From JACRCG01 sp964524835 (lineage in GTDB: Bacteria; Desulfobacterota; Desulfuromonadia; Geobacterales; Pseudopelobacteraceae): DNA of 64,000 nucleotides. This document shows, one piece after another, positions 33,332-42,570 of this stretch; within the stretch, counting starts at the first letter, position 1, and each line of letters starts with the position of its first letter. The stretch is taken from NCBI GenBank assembly GCA_964524835.1, contig CAZGEG010000005.1, forward strand, positions 1-64,000. The letters run 5' to 3'. A program made the translations under genes and the position numbers. The notes below the pieces were generated by a model. It did no database searches and had not been told where the DNA came from. It saw only the letters and a list, made by a program, of their open reading frames with translations.

Positions 33332-36127
33332 ATGGCGGACGGGGAACTGTTCTGGAAGAGTGATGATCAGGCGGCACGACTGGCGGAACTGACCGGCCGT
33401 GGTTCCGAATTGCGTGAAGTGCCGCTCCGGCGCGATGTCCGTTCCCTGGGTCGGCTGTTGGGAGTTGTTATCCGCGAGCAGGCCGGAGAGCGGGCCTTTG
33501 CGGCCGAGGAGGAGCTGCGCCATCTGGCGATCAGACATCGCCAGCTGAACGATGACCAGGGAGAAACATGCCTCGATTTCCCGGGTGAGAGAGAGCTCCA
33601 GGAACGGGCGGTGCAGATAATTGCCGGGATGACGGTTGCCGAAACCTACCAGATCGTCAAGGCTTTTTCCACCTACTTCGAACTGACCAACCTGGCGGAA
33701 ACCAACCACCGTAAACGGCGCAGACGCGCGGCACGGCTTGCCAGCGGAGAACCGGACAAGCCCGGCTCCCTGCGCGGCACTCTCCAGCGTATGAAGATGG
33801 CGGGGATCACTGCCGGGGAAACGCTAGACCGGCTGAGGCAGGTGCAGGTGATTCCGGTCTTCACCGCCCACCCCACCGACGTGGCCAGGAGGGTGGTCCA
33901 TTTCAAACAACGGCGTATCGCCAGGGAGCTGGAGGCGCTCGACCGGCTCCCCCTGACCGATGCCGAGGCAGAGAGGGGACAGATCGCAATACTCGCCGAG
34001 ATCACCTCCCTGTGGCAGACGGATGAGGTACGCCGCCGCAAGCCCACGGTGCTGGATGAGATCAAGATGGGTCTCGACCACTACCCCGATTCGCTGATGG
34101 CACCGATCCACGAACTTTATGAAGATATGGCGGAGGCGCTTCGTGAAACCTTCGACAGTGTCGTCCTCCCCGATACGCTGCCGACGGTGGTCCGGTTCGG
34201 CTCCTGGATCGGCGGCGACCGTGACGGCAACCCCCATGTCACCGCCGGCTCAACCCGCGAGGCGTTGCAGAAGGCAAGAGAAACAGTTCTGGGGGACTAC
34301 ACCGCCTCCCTTGAGGAGCTGCGCCGCCTCCTTACCCCTTCGATCGGCCGCATACCTGTTACCCTCCCGCTGGCAACCACCGTGAAGCGCTACCAATCGA
34401 CCCTCTCCATCAGCGACCTGGAGAGCGAGGTCATTCCGGAATGCGAGCAGTACCGGCGCCTGGCCGGATTCATGCTCCATCGCCTGCGCCGCACCCTGCT
34501 GGATCCGGAGCACCCCGATGCCTATCCTGCGGCCGCCGTTTTCGAGAGCGACCTGCAGGTCATCCGGGAGAGCCTCGCATCCGAAGATGGAGAGCGACTG
34601 GCCCGCGCACTGATCGACCCGCTGCGTCGGCGTGTAAAAACCTTCGGATTCCACCTGCACAGCCTCGACATCCGCCAACACGCCAAGGTGCATGCCAGGG
34701 CGGTCGCCGAACTGGCAGCGGGAGGCGCGACCTGCGCCGCTGCGTCAATCATCCTGCCGCCACCCCCCTCTGCGGAAACGACCGAGCTGCTCGACACGCT
34801 GCGGAGCATTGCGGAAATAAAAAGGCACTACCCGGCCGAATCAATCCGGAGTTATGTAATCAGCGGCGCATCCGGCGTCCAGGACACCCTCTCCCTGGTC
34901 TGGCTGATGGAACTGTGCGGGGTGCGTGTCGCTGCCGATGCAAACGGCGACCCGGGAGTGATGCCGGTCCCGCTGTTCGAATCCATAGAGGACCTCCGCC
35001 ATGCCCCGGAGGTCTGCCGCACCCTCTGGAGTTCACCGGAATATGCGCCTTTTCTCGACTCGTGGGGACGCAGGCAGGAGGTCATGCTCGGTTATTCCGA
35101 TTCCAACAAGGACGGCGGCATGCTCACCAGCTCCTGGGAGATTCATAAGGCGCACCAGGAGTTGCACCGGGTGGCTGCAGAGTGCGGGGTGACGCTGGTG
35201 CTGTTCCACGGCCGGGGCGGTACGGTTGGCCGGGGAGGCGGCCCCACCCATCGGGCGATCGTGGCGCAACCGTCCGGGGCCTTCAGCGGTTCCCTGAAGA
35301 TTACCGAACAGGGTGAAGTCATCAACTGGAAGTACTCGGATGCGTCCCTGTCGCAGCGCAACCTGGAGCTGATGGTGGCGGCATCGCTGGAGGCACTGGC
35401 GCGCCCCGGCCTCCGGGAGTCGGATCACGATCCCGCGTGGGAACCGGCGTTGAAGGAGATGTCGGCGGATGCCTATGCCTTCTACCGGAAGTGTATCGCG
35501 GAAAATCCGGATATCATTCCCTACTTCGAGCAAGGGACACCGGTACTGGAGTTCGAACTGGCCAAGATCGGTTCCCGTCCGGCGCGGCGTGGCGCAACCC
35601 GCGACCTCTCCGACCTGCGCGCCATCCCCTGGGGTTTCGGCTGGATGCAGAGCCGCCATGTGATCCCGGGCTGGTTCGGAGTCGGTTATGCCCTGGAGCG
35701 CTTTGCTGCAAGGGGGGCGGGGGAGAGGGCGCTGCTTGGTGACATGATGCGCCGCTTCCCCTTCTTCTACGACATGATCCGGAACGTGGAGCTGGCCCTG
35801 ACCAAGGTCGACCTCCCCCTGGCCCGCCTTTATTCCGGCCTGGTGCCGGACAGCGGGTTGCGGGAGAGGGTATTCGGCATGGTTGTCGAGGAGTACCGGC
35901 GCACCCGCCGGGCCGTGCTGGACGTCACCGGCCAGTCGCGTCTGCTGGAGAACAATGCGCCTCTGGCGCGTTCCATCCGTCTGCGGAATCCCTATGTCGA
36001 TCCGCTCAGCCATATCCAGATTGAACTGCTGCGAAGAAAGCGGGCGGGGGACGAGAGCGAAGAGCTGAACTACGTGCTGGCCGCCACCATCAGCGGCATT
36101 TCGGCGGGACTGAGGAACACGGGGTAG
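33332..36127 (+). CDS. ppc: Phosphoenolpyruvate carboxylase
   Basis: 931 aa, full length. It fixes bicarbonate onto PEP to give oxaloacetate. Catalytic segments: PVFTAHPTDVARR (active His; most enzymes have HPTE), GSWIGGDRDGNPHVTAGSTR, GYSDSNKDGGMLTSSWEIHK, FHGRGGTVGRGGGPTHRAI and the C-terminal NTG (end SAGLRNTG). ATG follows CCGGAGGAGCATATC. It stands alone; the ZIP gene follows 94 bp downstream. Confidence 0.97.
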   Translation: MADGELFWKSDDQAARLAELTGRGSELREVPLRRDVRSLGRLLGVVIREQAGERAFAAEEELRHLAIRHRQLNDDQGETCLDFPGERELQERAVQIIAGMTVAETYQIVKAFSTYFELTNLAETNHRKRRRRAARLASGEPDKPGSLRGTLQRMKMAGITAGETLDRLRQVQVIPVFTAHPTDVARRVVHFKQRRIARELEALDRLPLTDAEAERGQIAILAEITSLWQTDEVRRRKPTVLDEIKMGLDHYPDSLMAPIHELYEDMAEALRETFDSVVLPDTLPTVVRFGSWIGGDRDGNPHVTAGSTREALQKARETVLGDYTASLEELRRLLTPSIGRIPVTLPLATTVKRYQSTLSISDLESEVIPECEQYRRLAGFMLHRLRRTLLDPEHPDAYPAAAVFESDLQVIRESLASEDGERLARALIDPLRRRVKTFGFHLHSLDIRQHAKVHARAVAELAAGGATCAAASIILPPPPSAETTELLDTLRSIAEIKRHYPAESIRSYVISGASGVQDTLSLVWLMELCGVRVAADANGDPGVMPVPLFESIEDLRHAPEVCRTLWSSPEYAPFLDSWGRRQEVMLGYSDSNKDGGMLTSSWEIHKAHQELHRVAAECGVTLVLFHGRGGTVGRGGGPTHRAIVAQPSGAFSGSLKITEQGEVINWKYSDASLSQRNLELMVAASLEALARPGLRESDHDPAWEPALKEMSADAYAFYRKCIAENPDIIPYFEQGTPVLEFELAKIGSRPARRGATRDLSDLRAIPWGFGWMQSRHVIPGWFGVGYALERFAARGAGERALLGDMMRRFPFFYDMIRNVELALTKVDLPLARLYSGLVPDSGLRERVFGMVVEEYRRTRRAVLDVTGQSRLLENNAPLARSIRLRNPYVDPLSHIQIELLRRKRAGDESEELNYVLAATISGISAGLRNTG

Positions 36128-36221
36128 CTGCCGGGAGCGATGTCTTCATGACCAAACAGGAGCAGTGAAAAACGATCACATGATTAGATGCGGAAGGGAT
36201 TTTGTCAGGAGGAGTGACTGA

Positions 36222-37037
36222 ATGATCGACTACTTACAGCAGTTTAACCCGGTTACCCAGGCGCTTTTTGCCACCCTGTTCACCTGGGGGGTGACCGCGG
36301 CCGGGGCGGCGCTGGTATTCTTTACTAAAGCGGTTAACCAGAAGCTCATGGATTCCATGCTCGGTTTTGCCGCCGGTGTGATGATCGCCGCCAGTTTCTG
36401 GTCGCTGCTGGCGCCGGGCATAGAAATGGCCGGGCAGCTGGGACATATATCCTGGCTGACTGCAGCCATCGGATTCATGGGTGGCGGAATTTTCATGCGT
36501 CTGACCGACAGATTGCTGCCCCACCTGCACCCCGGCCTGAAAATGGACCAGCGCGAAGGGATCAAGACGTCCTGGCGCAGAAGCACCCTGCTGGTGCTGG
36601 CGATTACGCTGCACAACATCCCCGAAGGGCTGGCGGTGGGGGTGGCGTTCGGGGCGGTTGCCGCCGGCCTGCCTTCCGCAACCATCGGCGGAGCAATCGC
36701 ACTGGCGATCGGCATCGGTTTGCAGAACTTTCCGGAAGGGGCTGCGGTGTCAATGCCATTGAGAAGGGAGGGAATGGGAGTAGGCAAAAGTTTCCTGCTC
36801 GGACAGGCATCCGGAATCGTCGAGCCGCTGGCGGGGGTATTCGGGGCCTTTTTTGTCATGAGAATGCAGCACATACTCCCCTATGCGCTCTGCTTTGCCG
36901 CCGGCGCGATGATCTTTGTCGTCGTGGAGGAACTGATCCCGGAATCACAGAGAATCAACGCCCACATCGATCTGGTAACCATGTCGACCATGGGCGGTTT
37001 CACCATTATGATGATCCTGGATGTGGCGCTGGGTTGA
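36222..37037 (+). CDS. ZIP-family metal transporter (GufA-like)
   Basis: 271 aa, eight helices. Metal-binding helices IV and V are clear: LHNIPEGLAVGVAFGAVAAG and LQNFPEGAAVSMPLRREGMG. The family imports Zn2+, Fe2+ or Mn2+. The loop before helix IV is short, without a His-rich stretch. ATG follows AGGAGGAGTGACTGA. No metal-regulator site was recognised upstream. Confidence 0.94.
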   Translation: MIDYLQQFNPVTQALFATLFTWGVTAAGAALVFFTKAVNQKLMDSMLGFAAGVMIAASFWSLLAPGIEMAGQLGHISWLTAAIGFMGGGIFMRLTDRLLPHLHPGLKMDQREGIKTSWRRSTLLVLAITLHNIPEGLAVGVAFGAVAAGLPSATIGGAIALAIGIGLQNFPEGAAVSMPLRREGMGVGKSFLLGQASGIVEPLAGVFGAFFVMRMQHILPYALCFAAGAMIFVVVEELIPESQRINAHIDLVTMSTMGGFTIMMILDVALG

Positions 37038-37194
37038 TTATCCTGTCTGTTGCCGGGACAGCATGTTCTGGCGGGTCCGGAATGCCGCCCCCCTCACTTC
37101 GCATCGAACCGGAATAGCGTTGACAGCTCTCAGGCTATCGGTGTATGCCAACACAGGTTGCCGCATTCATCACCATCCGGAGGGCGTTTCTCGT

Positions 37195-38436
37195 TTGTTT
37201 ACCTTCGTCGTCAAAAGAATCCCCATATTTATCGTACCCGCGGCAATCCTCATCGCGACCTGGTTTCTGGTCCCTCTGATCACGGCCCTGACACCCTCAC
37301 GACAAGAGCTGGTGCTGCTCGCCCCCTATCTGGTGACACTCCTGGGGATGTTTCTGGCCATCCATTTCCACCGTGCCCGTCCCTTCATGGCCCTGCTCGT
37401 ACTGATCCTCTTCTACTGGGGTTCCCGCACGTACCTTTCCGCCGGGCAGCTGGAACCCGGCCTCAACAGGGTCTATCAGGCCTTTGTTCTGCTTGTCCCC
37501 CTGAATATGCTCCTCTTCACCCTCATGCGCGAGCGGGGTATTTTTTCCGCAGCCGGCCGGCTGCGCTTCGTTTTTCTGGCCCTGCAGGGAGCCGGTGCAC
37601 TGTGGCTGTTCCGCCGGCATTTTGAAGATCTCCTGCCGTATATTGCCCGGAGCTACACCCGGCTGCCGCTCATCAGCGACCTGCTGGTCCCGCAGCCTGC
37701 CATGGTGGCCGGCACACTCAGCTTCGCGGCCATTGCCGTACTGGCCCTGCGGCGACAATCCCCCATAGACAGCGGCATGCTCGGGGCGCTCTCGGCGTTC
37801 TTCATCGCCTGCAACTGGGTGACGGACCGCGACTTTCATACTTCCTACTGTGCCGCCGGGGCGCTGATCATTACGTTGAGCGTGCTGCGCGACTCGTACA
37901 ACATGGCGTTCCGCGACGACCTGACCGGCATACCCTCGCGGCGATCCCTGAACGAAAGCCTGCATGGACTTGGGAGGCGATATACCGTTGCCATGCTCGA
38001 CGTGGACCACTTCAAGCAGTTCAATGATACCTACGGCCATGATGTCGGGGACCAGGTACTGAAGATGGTGGCGCGGAAGATGATGGATGTGGGGGGAGGG
38101 GGTAAGGCCTACCGCTACGGCGGTGAAGAATTCACCATCATCTTCTCCGGTCGCAGGGCGGAAGAGGCCCTTCCACATCTGGAGGAACTGCGCACGACTA
38201 TCGCCGACTACCGCCTGGCCGTGCGGGATGGTGAGCGGCCGAAGAATCAGCGGCAGGGCAAGGGTAAGCGCGGCAACAATGCCGGTCGGGGGGAAGGTTC
38301 CTATGCCGCGGTAACCATCAGCATCGGCATGGCCGAAAGCGGCAACGGGCTGGACAGTGCGGCAGCTGTCATGAAGGCGGCAGACAAGGCGCTCTACAAG
38401 GCCAAAAGCAAGGGGCGCAATCAGGTCTGCCGCTAG
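37195..38436 (+). CDS. Diguanylate cyclase with multi-helix membrane sensor (GGEEF)
   Basis: 413 aa from the TTG at 37195 (GGAGGG 10 bases upstream); the frame also extends to 37021, overlapping the ZIP gene. About seven hydrophobic helices fill residues 1-240 (IFIVPAAILIATWFLVPLIT). The GGDEF domain follows: DDLTGIPSRRSLNESL, MLDVDHFKQFNDTYGHDVGD and active site YGGEEFTIIFSG. Near residue 345 there is an inserted basic loop (ERPKNQRQGKGKRGNNAG), unusual for the family. It produces c-di-GMP. Confidence 0.9.
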   Translation: MFTFVVKRIPIFIVPAAILIATWFLVPLITALTPSRQELVLLAPYLVTLLGMFLAIHFHRARPFMALLVLILFYWGSRTYLSAGQLEPGLNRVYQAFVLLVPLNMLLFTLMRERGIFSAAGRLRFVFLALQGAGALWLFRRHFEDLLPYIARSYTRLPLISDLLVPQPAMVAGTLSFAAIAVLALRRQSPIDSGMLGALSAFFIACNWVTDRDFHTSYCAAGALIITLSVLRDSYNMAFRDDLTGIPSRRSLNESLHGLGRRYTVAMLDVDHFKQFNDTYGHDVGDQVLKMVARKMMDVGGGGKAYRYGGEEFTIIFSGRRAEEALPHLEELRTTIADYRLAVRDGERPKNQRQGKGKRGNNAGRGEGSYAAVTISIGMAESGNGLDSAAAVMKAADKALYKAKSKGRNQVCR

Positions 38437-38490
38437 CGGCCGCTGTAAAGACTGACGCGACCCTCGCGGTACGTCCCCCGGAAGGAGGGA

Positions 38491-38826
38491 CTATTTACGT
38501 GGTATTTTTTCTTCACGGGGAAGGGGGAGGACCGTTTCCTTCCATGTGGAAAAGAAGGTGCCGTCCCATTTCTCCACGGAATAGACGGCGCCGTTGGTTG
38601 TGTCCAGCATAAGCACACTTGCAGAACTCCGCGGTTCCAGCGGCATATATCTGCCGATACCGCTATAGGTTCGATAGCAGACGGCAGCAGCCGCCAGCGC
38701 GGCTACCAGGATGACTGTTTTCATGAAGCGGGCAAACATCCTGCCTTTCGCACTGTTCAAAGAGCCATCTGACGGTTTGTTTTTTGAAGTGCCCTCGATG
38801 CGCACTCCCACGCTTCCGGATCCCAT
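38491..38826 (-). CDS. Hypothetical single-pass membrane protein
   Basis: 111 aa, not recognised. A polar N-terminus, one helix (MKTVILVAALAAAAVCYRTY) and a periplasmic C-terminal part (VLMLDTTNGAVYSVEKWDG) that looks like a small beta-structured domain. The start is uncertain (no clear ribosome site; Met at 38826 or TTG at 38829). It lies downstream of the frameshifted J-domain gene on the same strand. Confidence 0.6.
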   Translation of the reverse strand: MGSGSVGVRIEGTSKNKPSDGSLNSAKGRMFARFMKTVILVAALAAAAVCYRTYSGIGRYMPLEPRSSASVLMLDTTNGAVYSVEKWDGTFFSTWKETVLPLPREEKIPRK

Positions 38827-38892
38827 CAAGGGGGAGTAAGGGCCGGCTGCTTTTCCGTCGATCTCCTCGCAATAAAAATCCTTGTTGAAGGT

Positions 38893-39227
38893 CTAGAAGG
38901 CTTTCTGGTAAATCTCCTCGAACTCTGCCCACGACCGGGAGACATGCTCAGCCGCCCCTTTGCGCGCATCCTGCATATCGACAGTGAACTTTCTGTTTCG
39001 CCAGCCTTCGTGCCGGGAATTGAGCAGTTGCTCGTAGCGGGACCGCTTTTCGGAATCGGAAAGGATCTTCCAGGCCTCAACCAGCCGCACCATCGCTTCG
39101 TGGTTCCCCCCCTGTCCGGATGGAAGCGGTACGCCCGCTGCCAGTAGGCCTTGTGTATTTCGCTGGCTGTTGCGTCCTGTGACACCCCCGGCAGTCCGTA
39201 GTAATCTCTCCATTCGTCTGCATTCAT
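38893..39227 (-). pseudogene. J-domain protein gene with frameshift at a G7 run
   Basis: The N-terminal frame encodes MNADEWRDYYGLPGVSQDAT...AYWQRAYRFHPDRGG, a J-domain with HPD. At a run of seven G (7 C at 39106-39112 on the plus strand) the frame breaks. One added G continues the domain in the other frame as NHEAMVRLVEAWKILSDSEK and a C-terminal region ending EFEEIYQKAF. The gene is thus interrupted by a single-base indel: a true mutation, a phase-variable switch or a sequencing error. Confidence 0.8.
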
Positions 39228-39259
39228 ATCGTATCTTCAAGGGCGCTGCCGCCCCCTCC

Positions 39260-39859
39260 TCACTCGGTGTCGAAAAAATGGATATTCAACTTCATACCCG
39301 GGGGGAGTGCCGCCCCGCCGAAGAGGTCGGCCGGCGGAGTGACCGCAGCGCGGTTGTCACCGTAAGCATATTCGGCAACGCTATGCCGCCCGTGGTCATC
39401 AAGCCAGATGCTTCTCCTGTTTTCGATTCCCGCTTCTTCACCGGCAGAGAACGTTTTCGTCGCATAATCACGGCATTCCAGCGGGTCATTCACCCGGACG
39501 ATCGAGTCAAGGCAGCGCTCAATGCGCGCAGCGCGTGCCGTTATGTCACGGCCGGCCTTTTCAAGCGCCTTCCTGTCGGCAACCTCGGAAAAGCCCATGG
39601 CGGTTGACAACGATGCCCTCACCCACCCGCGTTCGGTGCTGCCACTGTTCCATGTGGTGACAAAAACCCCGGTCGCCCGTTTTTCCACATGGATTTCTGC
39701 CCGGCAACCTTTCGGCGGCTTGCCGGACCAGACATGGCTCCGGTTGATCTCCCTGAAGACCTTTATCGAGCAATCGGCCAGAGGCTGCAACTCCACCGCA
39801 CGGGCCGGAATGCTTACGGCAAGAACAATCAGTATCGTCAGCCGGAACAGGTATCTCAT
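39260..39859 (-). CDS. Exported protein of unknown function
   Basis: 199 aa with ATG at 39857-39859 after GGAGGTTGTC (an upstream frame to 39967 is not needed). Signal peptide MRYLFRLTILIVLAVSIPAR, cleavage near ARA. The mature part has a DCSIKVFREI segment, four Cys in all, and a helical region (ALEKAGRDITARAARIERCL). No family recognised. It lies 32 bp from the J-domain gene and may be co-transcribed with it. Confidence 0.75.
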   Translation of the reverse strand: MRYLFRLTILIVLAVSIPARAVELQPLADCSIKVFREINRSHVWSGKPPKGCRAEIHVEKRATGVFVTTWNSGSTERGWVRASLSTAMGFSEVADRKALEKAGRDITARAARIERCLDSIVRVNDPLECRDYATKTFSAGEEAGIENRRSIWLDDHGRHSVAEYAYGDNRAAVTPPADLFGGAALPPGMKLNIHFFDTE

Positions 39860-40057
39860 GACAACCTCCGACACAGCCTTCGCCCGCGAAAATCTTCTTT
39901 TGATCATTATACGCCCGGATGGATGATAACTGCAGTTGATATTTATGGCGGATTTGCCAATTTGCATAGCGGGGTGTTGAGAGTATAATTTCTTAAAAGG
40001 GTCGCATACGTCAGAAAATACGGGGCAGCTCGATGATCGGGCGCAGGCGGGGTGATC

Positions 40058-40231
40058 ATGGACAGCAAGGAATGCAGCTGCAGCGATAAAAATACTGAAC
40101 TGGCGTGCCGGTCATGCGACATCGAAGTGCCCCTCCCTTACTGGTGCGAAACCTGTCAGCGGCAAGTGCCGGACAAACGGTGCCGAGGCTGCGGACTGAA
40201 GAGTCGCAAGGTACGCCGTCCGGGCTGTTAG
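40058..40231 (+). CDS. Small zinc-ribbon-like protein
   Basis: 57 aa: starts MDSKECSCSDKN and has CRSC, CETC and CRGC pairs, ending KSRKVRRPGC. The spacing of the Cys pairs fits a treble-clef or zinc-ribbon fold. ATG at 40058 follows GGCGGGGTGATC. Its basic C-terminus could bind nucleic acid. No family could be named. Confidence 0.65.
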   Translation: MDSKECSCSDKNTELACRSCDIEVPLPYWCETCQRQVPDKRCRGCGLKSRKVRRPGC

Positions 40232-40299
40232 GTGCGATGATCACGATCTGAGGCACTCATAATGAGTGCTTGATCAGACGGGAAAAAGGAGGCTTTACA

Positions 40300-40701
40300 A
40301 TGAATCCATTCATGTCGTTCTTTAATACCCAGGGGTATGCGCTGATGAGAATCGTCACCGGGTTTCTCTTCCTGTGGCACGGTTCCCAGAAACTGTTCGA
40401 TTTTCCGGGCGGAATGCCGCCGGGGGCTCCCGCATTCATCACTTACATCGCCGGCCCGATCGAGTTGATCGGGGGCGTCCTGGTCATGATCGGGCTGTTC
40501 ACACGCTATGCAGCCTTTCTGGCGAGCGGCCTGATGGCCGCTGCGTACTGGATGGCACACGGCATGAAGGCGCTGCTGCCGCTCCAGAACAACGGGGAAC
40601 TGGCGGCGCTGTACTGCTTCGTTTTCCTGTTCATAGCCACACAGGGGGGCGGGATCTGGAGCGTCGATGCCCTCATAAATCGACGGAAGACGCACGGATA
40701 G
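40300..40701 (+). CDS. DoxX-family membrane protein
   Basis: 133 aa, four helices: MRIVTGFLFLWHGSQKLFDF (the DoxX N-terminal signature), IELIGGVLVMIGLFTRYAAF, GLMAAAYWMAHGMKALLPLQ, LYCFVFLFIATQGGGIWSVD. DoxX proteins are linked to quinone or thiol redox stress, mostly without defined activity. ATG at 40300 follows AGGAGGCTTTACA. Confidence 0.9.
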   Translation: MNPFMSFFNTQGYALMRIVTGFLFLWHGSQKLFDFPGGMPPGAPAFITYIAGPIELIGGVLVMIGLFTRYAAFLASGLMAAAYWMAHGMKALLPLQNNGELAALYCFVFLFIATQGGGIWSVDALINRRKTHG

Positions 40702-40810
40702 TTATCTCGTCGAAAATCAACCGGAGCTGGTCACCTGCGATCCGCCGAGTCGATCCAATTATTTCAGGAAGCGGAGTGCTACGCAGCATCCGGGAGAAGG
40801 AGGCAATCAC

Positions 40811-41566
40811 ATGAAAGCAAAAGTTGCATTGGTTACCGGCGCGAGCCGCGGCATCGGTCGTGCCGTAGCCCTGCGTCTGGCGCGGGACGGGGCGCTGGTG
40901 GCGGTCCATTACGGTTCGAACCGGGCCGCTGCCGAAGAAGTGGTGGCCGAAATCGAGCGCTCGGGAGGAAGCGCCTTTGCCCTCAGCGCCGACATGGCTA
41001 GCGTTGCCGACATCGAGGCATTGTACAAGGCTCTGGATGCCGAGCTGGCGAGACGCACCGGAGAGACCGGCTTCGATATCCTGGTCAACAACGCCGGAAT
41101 CGCTCCGAGAGGAACGATTGAGGAAACCAGCCAGCAGACCTTCGATCTGCTCTTCAGCGTCAACGTCAGGGGACCGTTCTTCATGATCCAGAACGCCCTG
41201 CCGCGACTGCGCGATGGCGGCCGGATCATCAACATCTCTTCCTGCGTCACCCGGCTGGCCTTTCCGGAAATCGCCGCATATTCGGCTACCAAGGGGGCCA
41301 TCAATACACTGACCTTCCTGCTGGCAGCACAGCTCGGAGCACGCGGCATCACGGTAAATGCCGTGGCGCCCGGGCCAACCGATACCGACATGAGTGCCAG
41401 CTGGCTCGGAACTCCGGAAGGGCGCGCAAGCGTCGTACAAACGACGGCACTCGGGCGGGTGGGAACCCCGGAGGACATTGCGGCGGCAGTGGCCATGCTC
41501 GTCTCCCCGGACAGCGGCTGGGTTACAGGGCAGTGCATCGAGGCGAGCGGCGGCATCCGCCTGTAG
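40811..41566 (+). CDS. SDR-family oxidoreductase (FabG-like)
   Basis: 251 aa short-chain dehydrogenase: NAD(P) motif VTGASRGIGRAVALRLARDG, NNAGI motif (ILVNNAGIAPRG), catalytic Ser in INISSCVTR, YxxxK as YSATKGAI, and the C-terminal GWVTGQCIEASGGIRL. Basic residues after the glycine loop (HYGSNR) suggest NADP(H). Substrate unknown. ATG follows AAGGAGGCAATCAC. Confidence 0.92.
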   Translation: MKAKVALVTGASRGIGRAVALRLARDGALVAVHYGSNRAAAEEVVAEIERSGGSAFALSADMASVADIEALYKALDAELARRTGETGFDILVNNAGIAPRGTIEETSQQTFDLLFSVNVRGPFFMIQNALPRLRDGGRIINISSCVTRLAFPEIAAYSATKGAINTLTFLLAAQLGARGITVNAVAPGPTDTDMSASWLGTPEGRASVVQTTALGRVGTPEDIAAAVAMLVSPDSGWVTGQCIEASGGIRL

Positions 41567-41660
41567 AACGGGATGGCTTGGACCCGCACGTTCTGTTCCG
41601 GAACGGTAAATTCAAATATGACTTCACGATCCCGGGATTCCTGACCGTTCTGTGCAAGGC

Positions 41661-42191
41661 TTAGCGATCCGGCTCCGACAGCCTGTTCGAGGCAGCCAGG
41701 AATGACTTCACTTCAAGCCAGCGCTCCAGCTTTTTTTGCACGGGAAGAGCCGCATGTGCCGGACTTGTGGAAGGCAATGTCACGAGCCGGGGCAGGACAG
41801 GGAGGAGTGACAGGTCGACATGCTGCCTGAACAGCAGGGCCGCTTTCGCGCCGTTGAAGAAAATCGCAGCTACCGGGTGTTCCGAAAGAAATCCGCCGAT
41901 ATCATTGGGGTTAAAGTGCCCCCGCCTGATCCGCCCGTCCGAACTCCCTTCCCTGTCGCAGGATTTGACAACGTCCCAGATAGCGATACCCGCATTCCTC
42001 GCATGTTCGCACCGTTCCTCGTACCCTTCACGCTCACCCGTTCCACAAATCTCTGCAATCATGTTCCAGAACAGGTTCCGCGGATGGGCGTAATACCGGT
42101 TCTCCTTCAGCGACGCTTCGCCTGGGAAGGTGCCCAGAATGAGAACCGCAGGGTTTCTGCCCGTGATCGGGCCGAAGCCTTCTTTTGTCAT
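41661..42191 (-). CDS. DNA-deoxyinosine (hypoxanthine-DNA) glycosylase
   Basis: 176 aa with ATG at 42189-42191 after GGGAGAAAGAAC. UDG superfamily, family 6 pattern: VLILGTFPGEASLKENRYYA followed by HPRNLFWNMI and a C-terminal LPSTSPAHA. It removes deaminated adenine (hypoxanthine) from DNA. The usual motif 1 Asn of UDG is replaced here by FPGE-type residues, as expected in this family. Confidence 0.87.
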   Translation of the reverse strand: MTKEGFGPITGRNPAVLILGTFPGEASLKENRYYAHPRNLFWNMIAEICGTGEREGYEERCEHARNAGIAIWDVVKSCDREGSSDGRIRRGHFNPNDIGGFLSEHPVAAIFFNGAKAALLFRQHVDLSLLPVLPRLVTLPSTSPAHAALPVQKKLERWLEVKSFLAASNRLSEPDR

Positions 42192-42570
42192 GTTCTTTCT
42201 CCCGACCTGCAGCAGGTTCGTGACCCGGGCGACGCGAAATACGTACCAGCAGTCATCCTCAGCCGTATGCCGCTGTTTTTCACTCGAATCAACCCCTTCG
42301 AGGATCACGACCGCAGCATTTTGAGGCTATTATACCCCGGCTCCACCTGCCGGCAAACCTGAGAAACGAAACTGTCTCCGGTTTCTGAGTTTTCCTGGTG
42401 AGGCGCCCTTTTTTTTTGCCGCATTTCGTCATATCCGGCAATCGTGGTACACTTGTGCGGATATGCTACGGGCGGACACCGGGATAGCAACAGCCGGATC
42501 CGGCTACCCGGCACCATCTATTTCTCGCCGGCAGTGCAACCGCGATCTTTTGAAAGGAGCAGCCACCTTC

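Noticed and set aside
35033..36013. Minus-strand open frame of 326 codons within ppc
   Set aside because: Antisense to the conserved C-terminal half of PEP carboxylase.
41567..41660. Short coding-like stretch (LDPHVLFRNGKFKYDF, then TIPGFLTVLCKA) between the SDR and glycosylase genes
   Set aside because: About 30 codons with no start or family; could be a gene fragment but too short to support.
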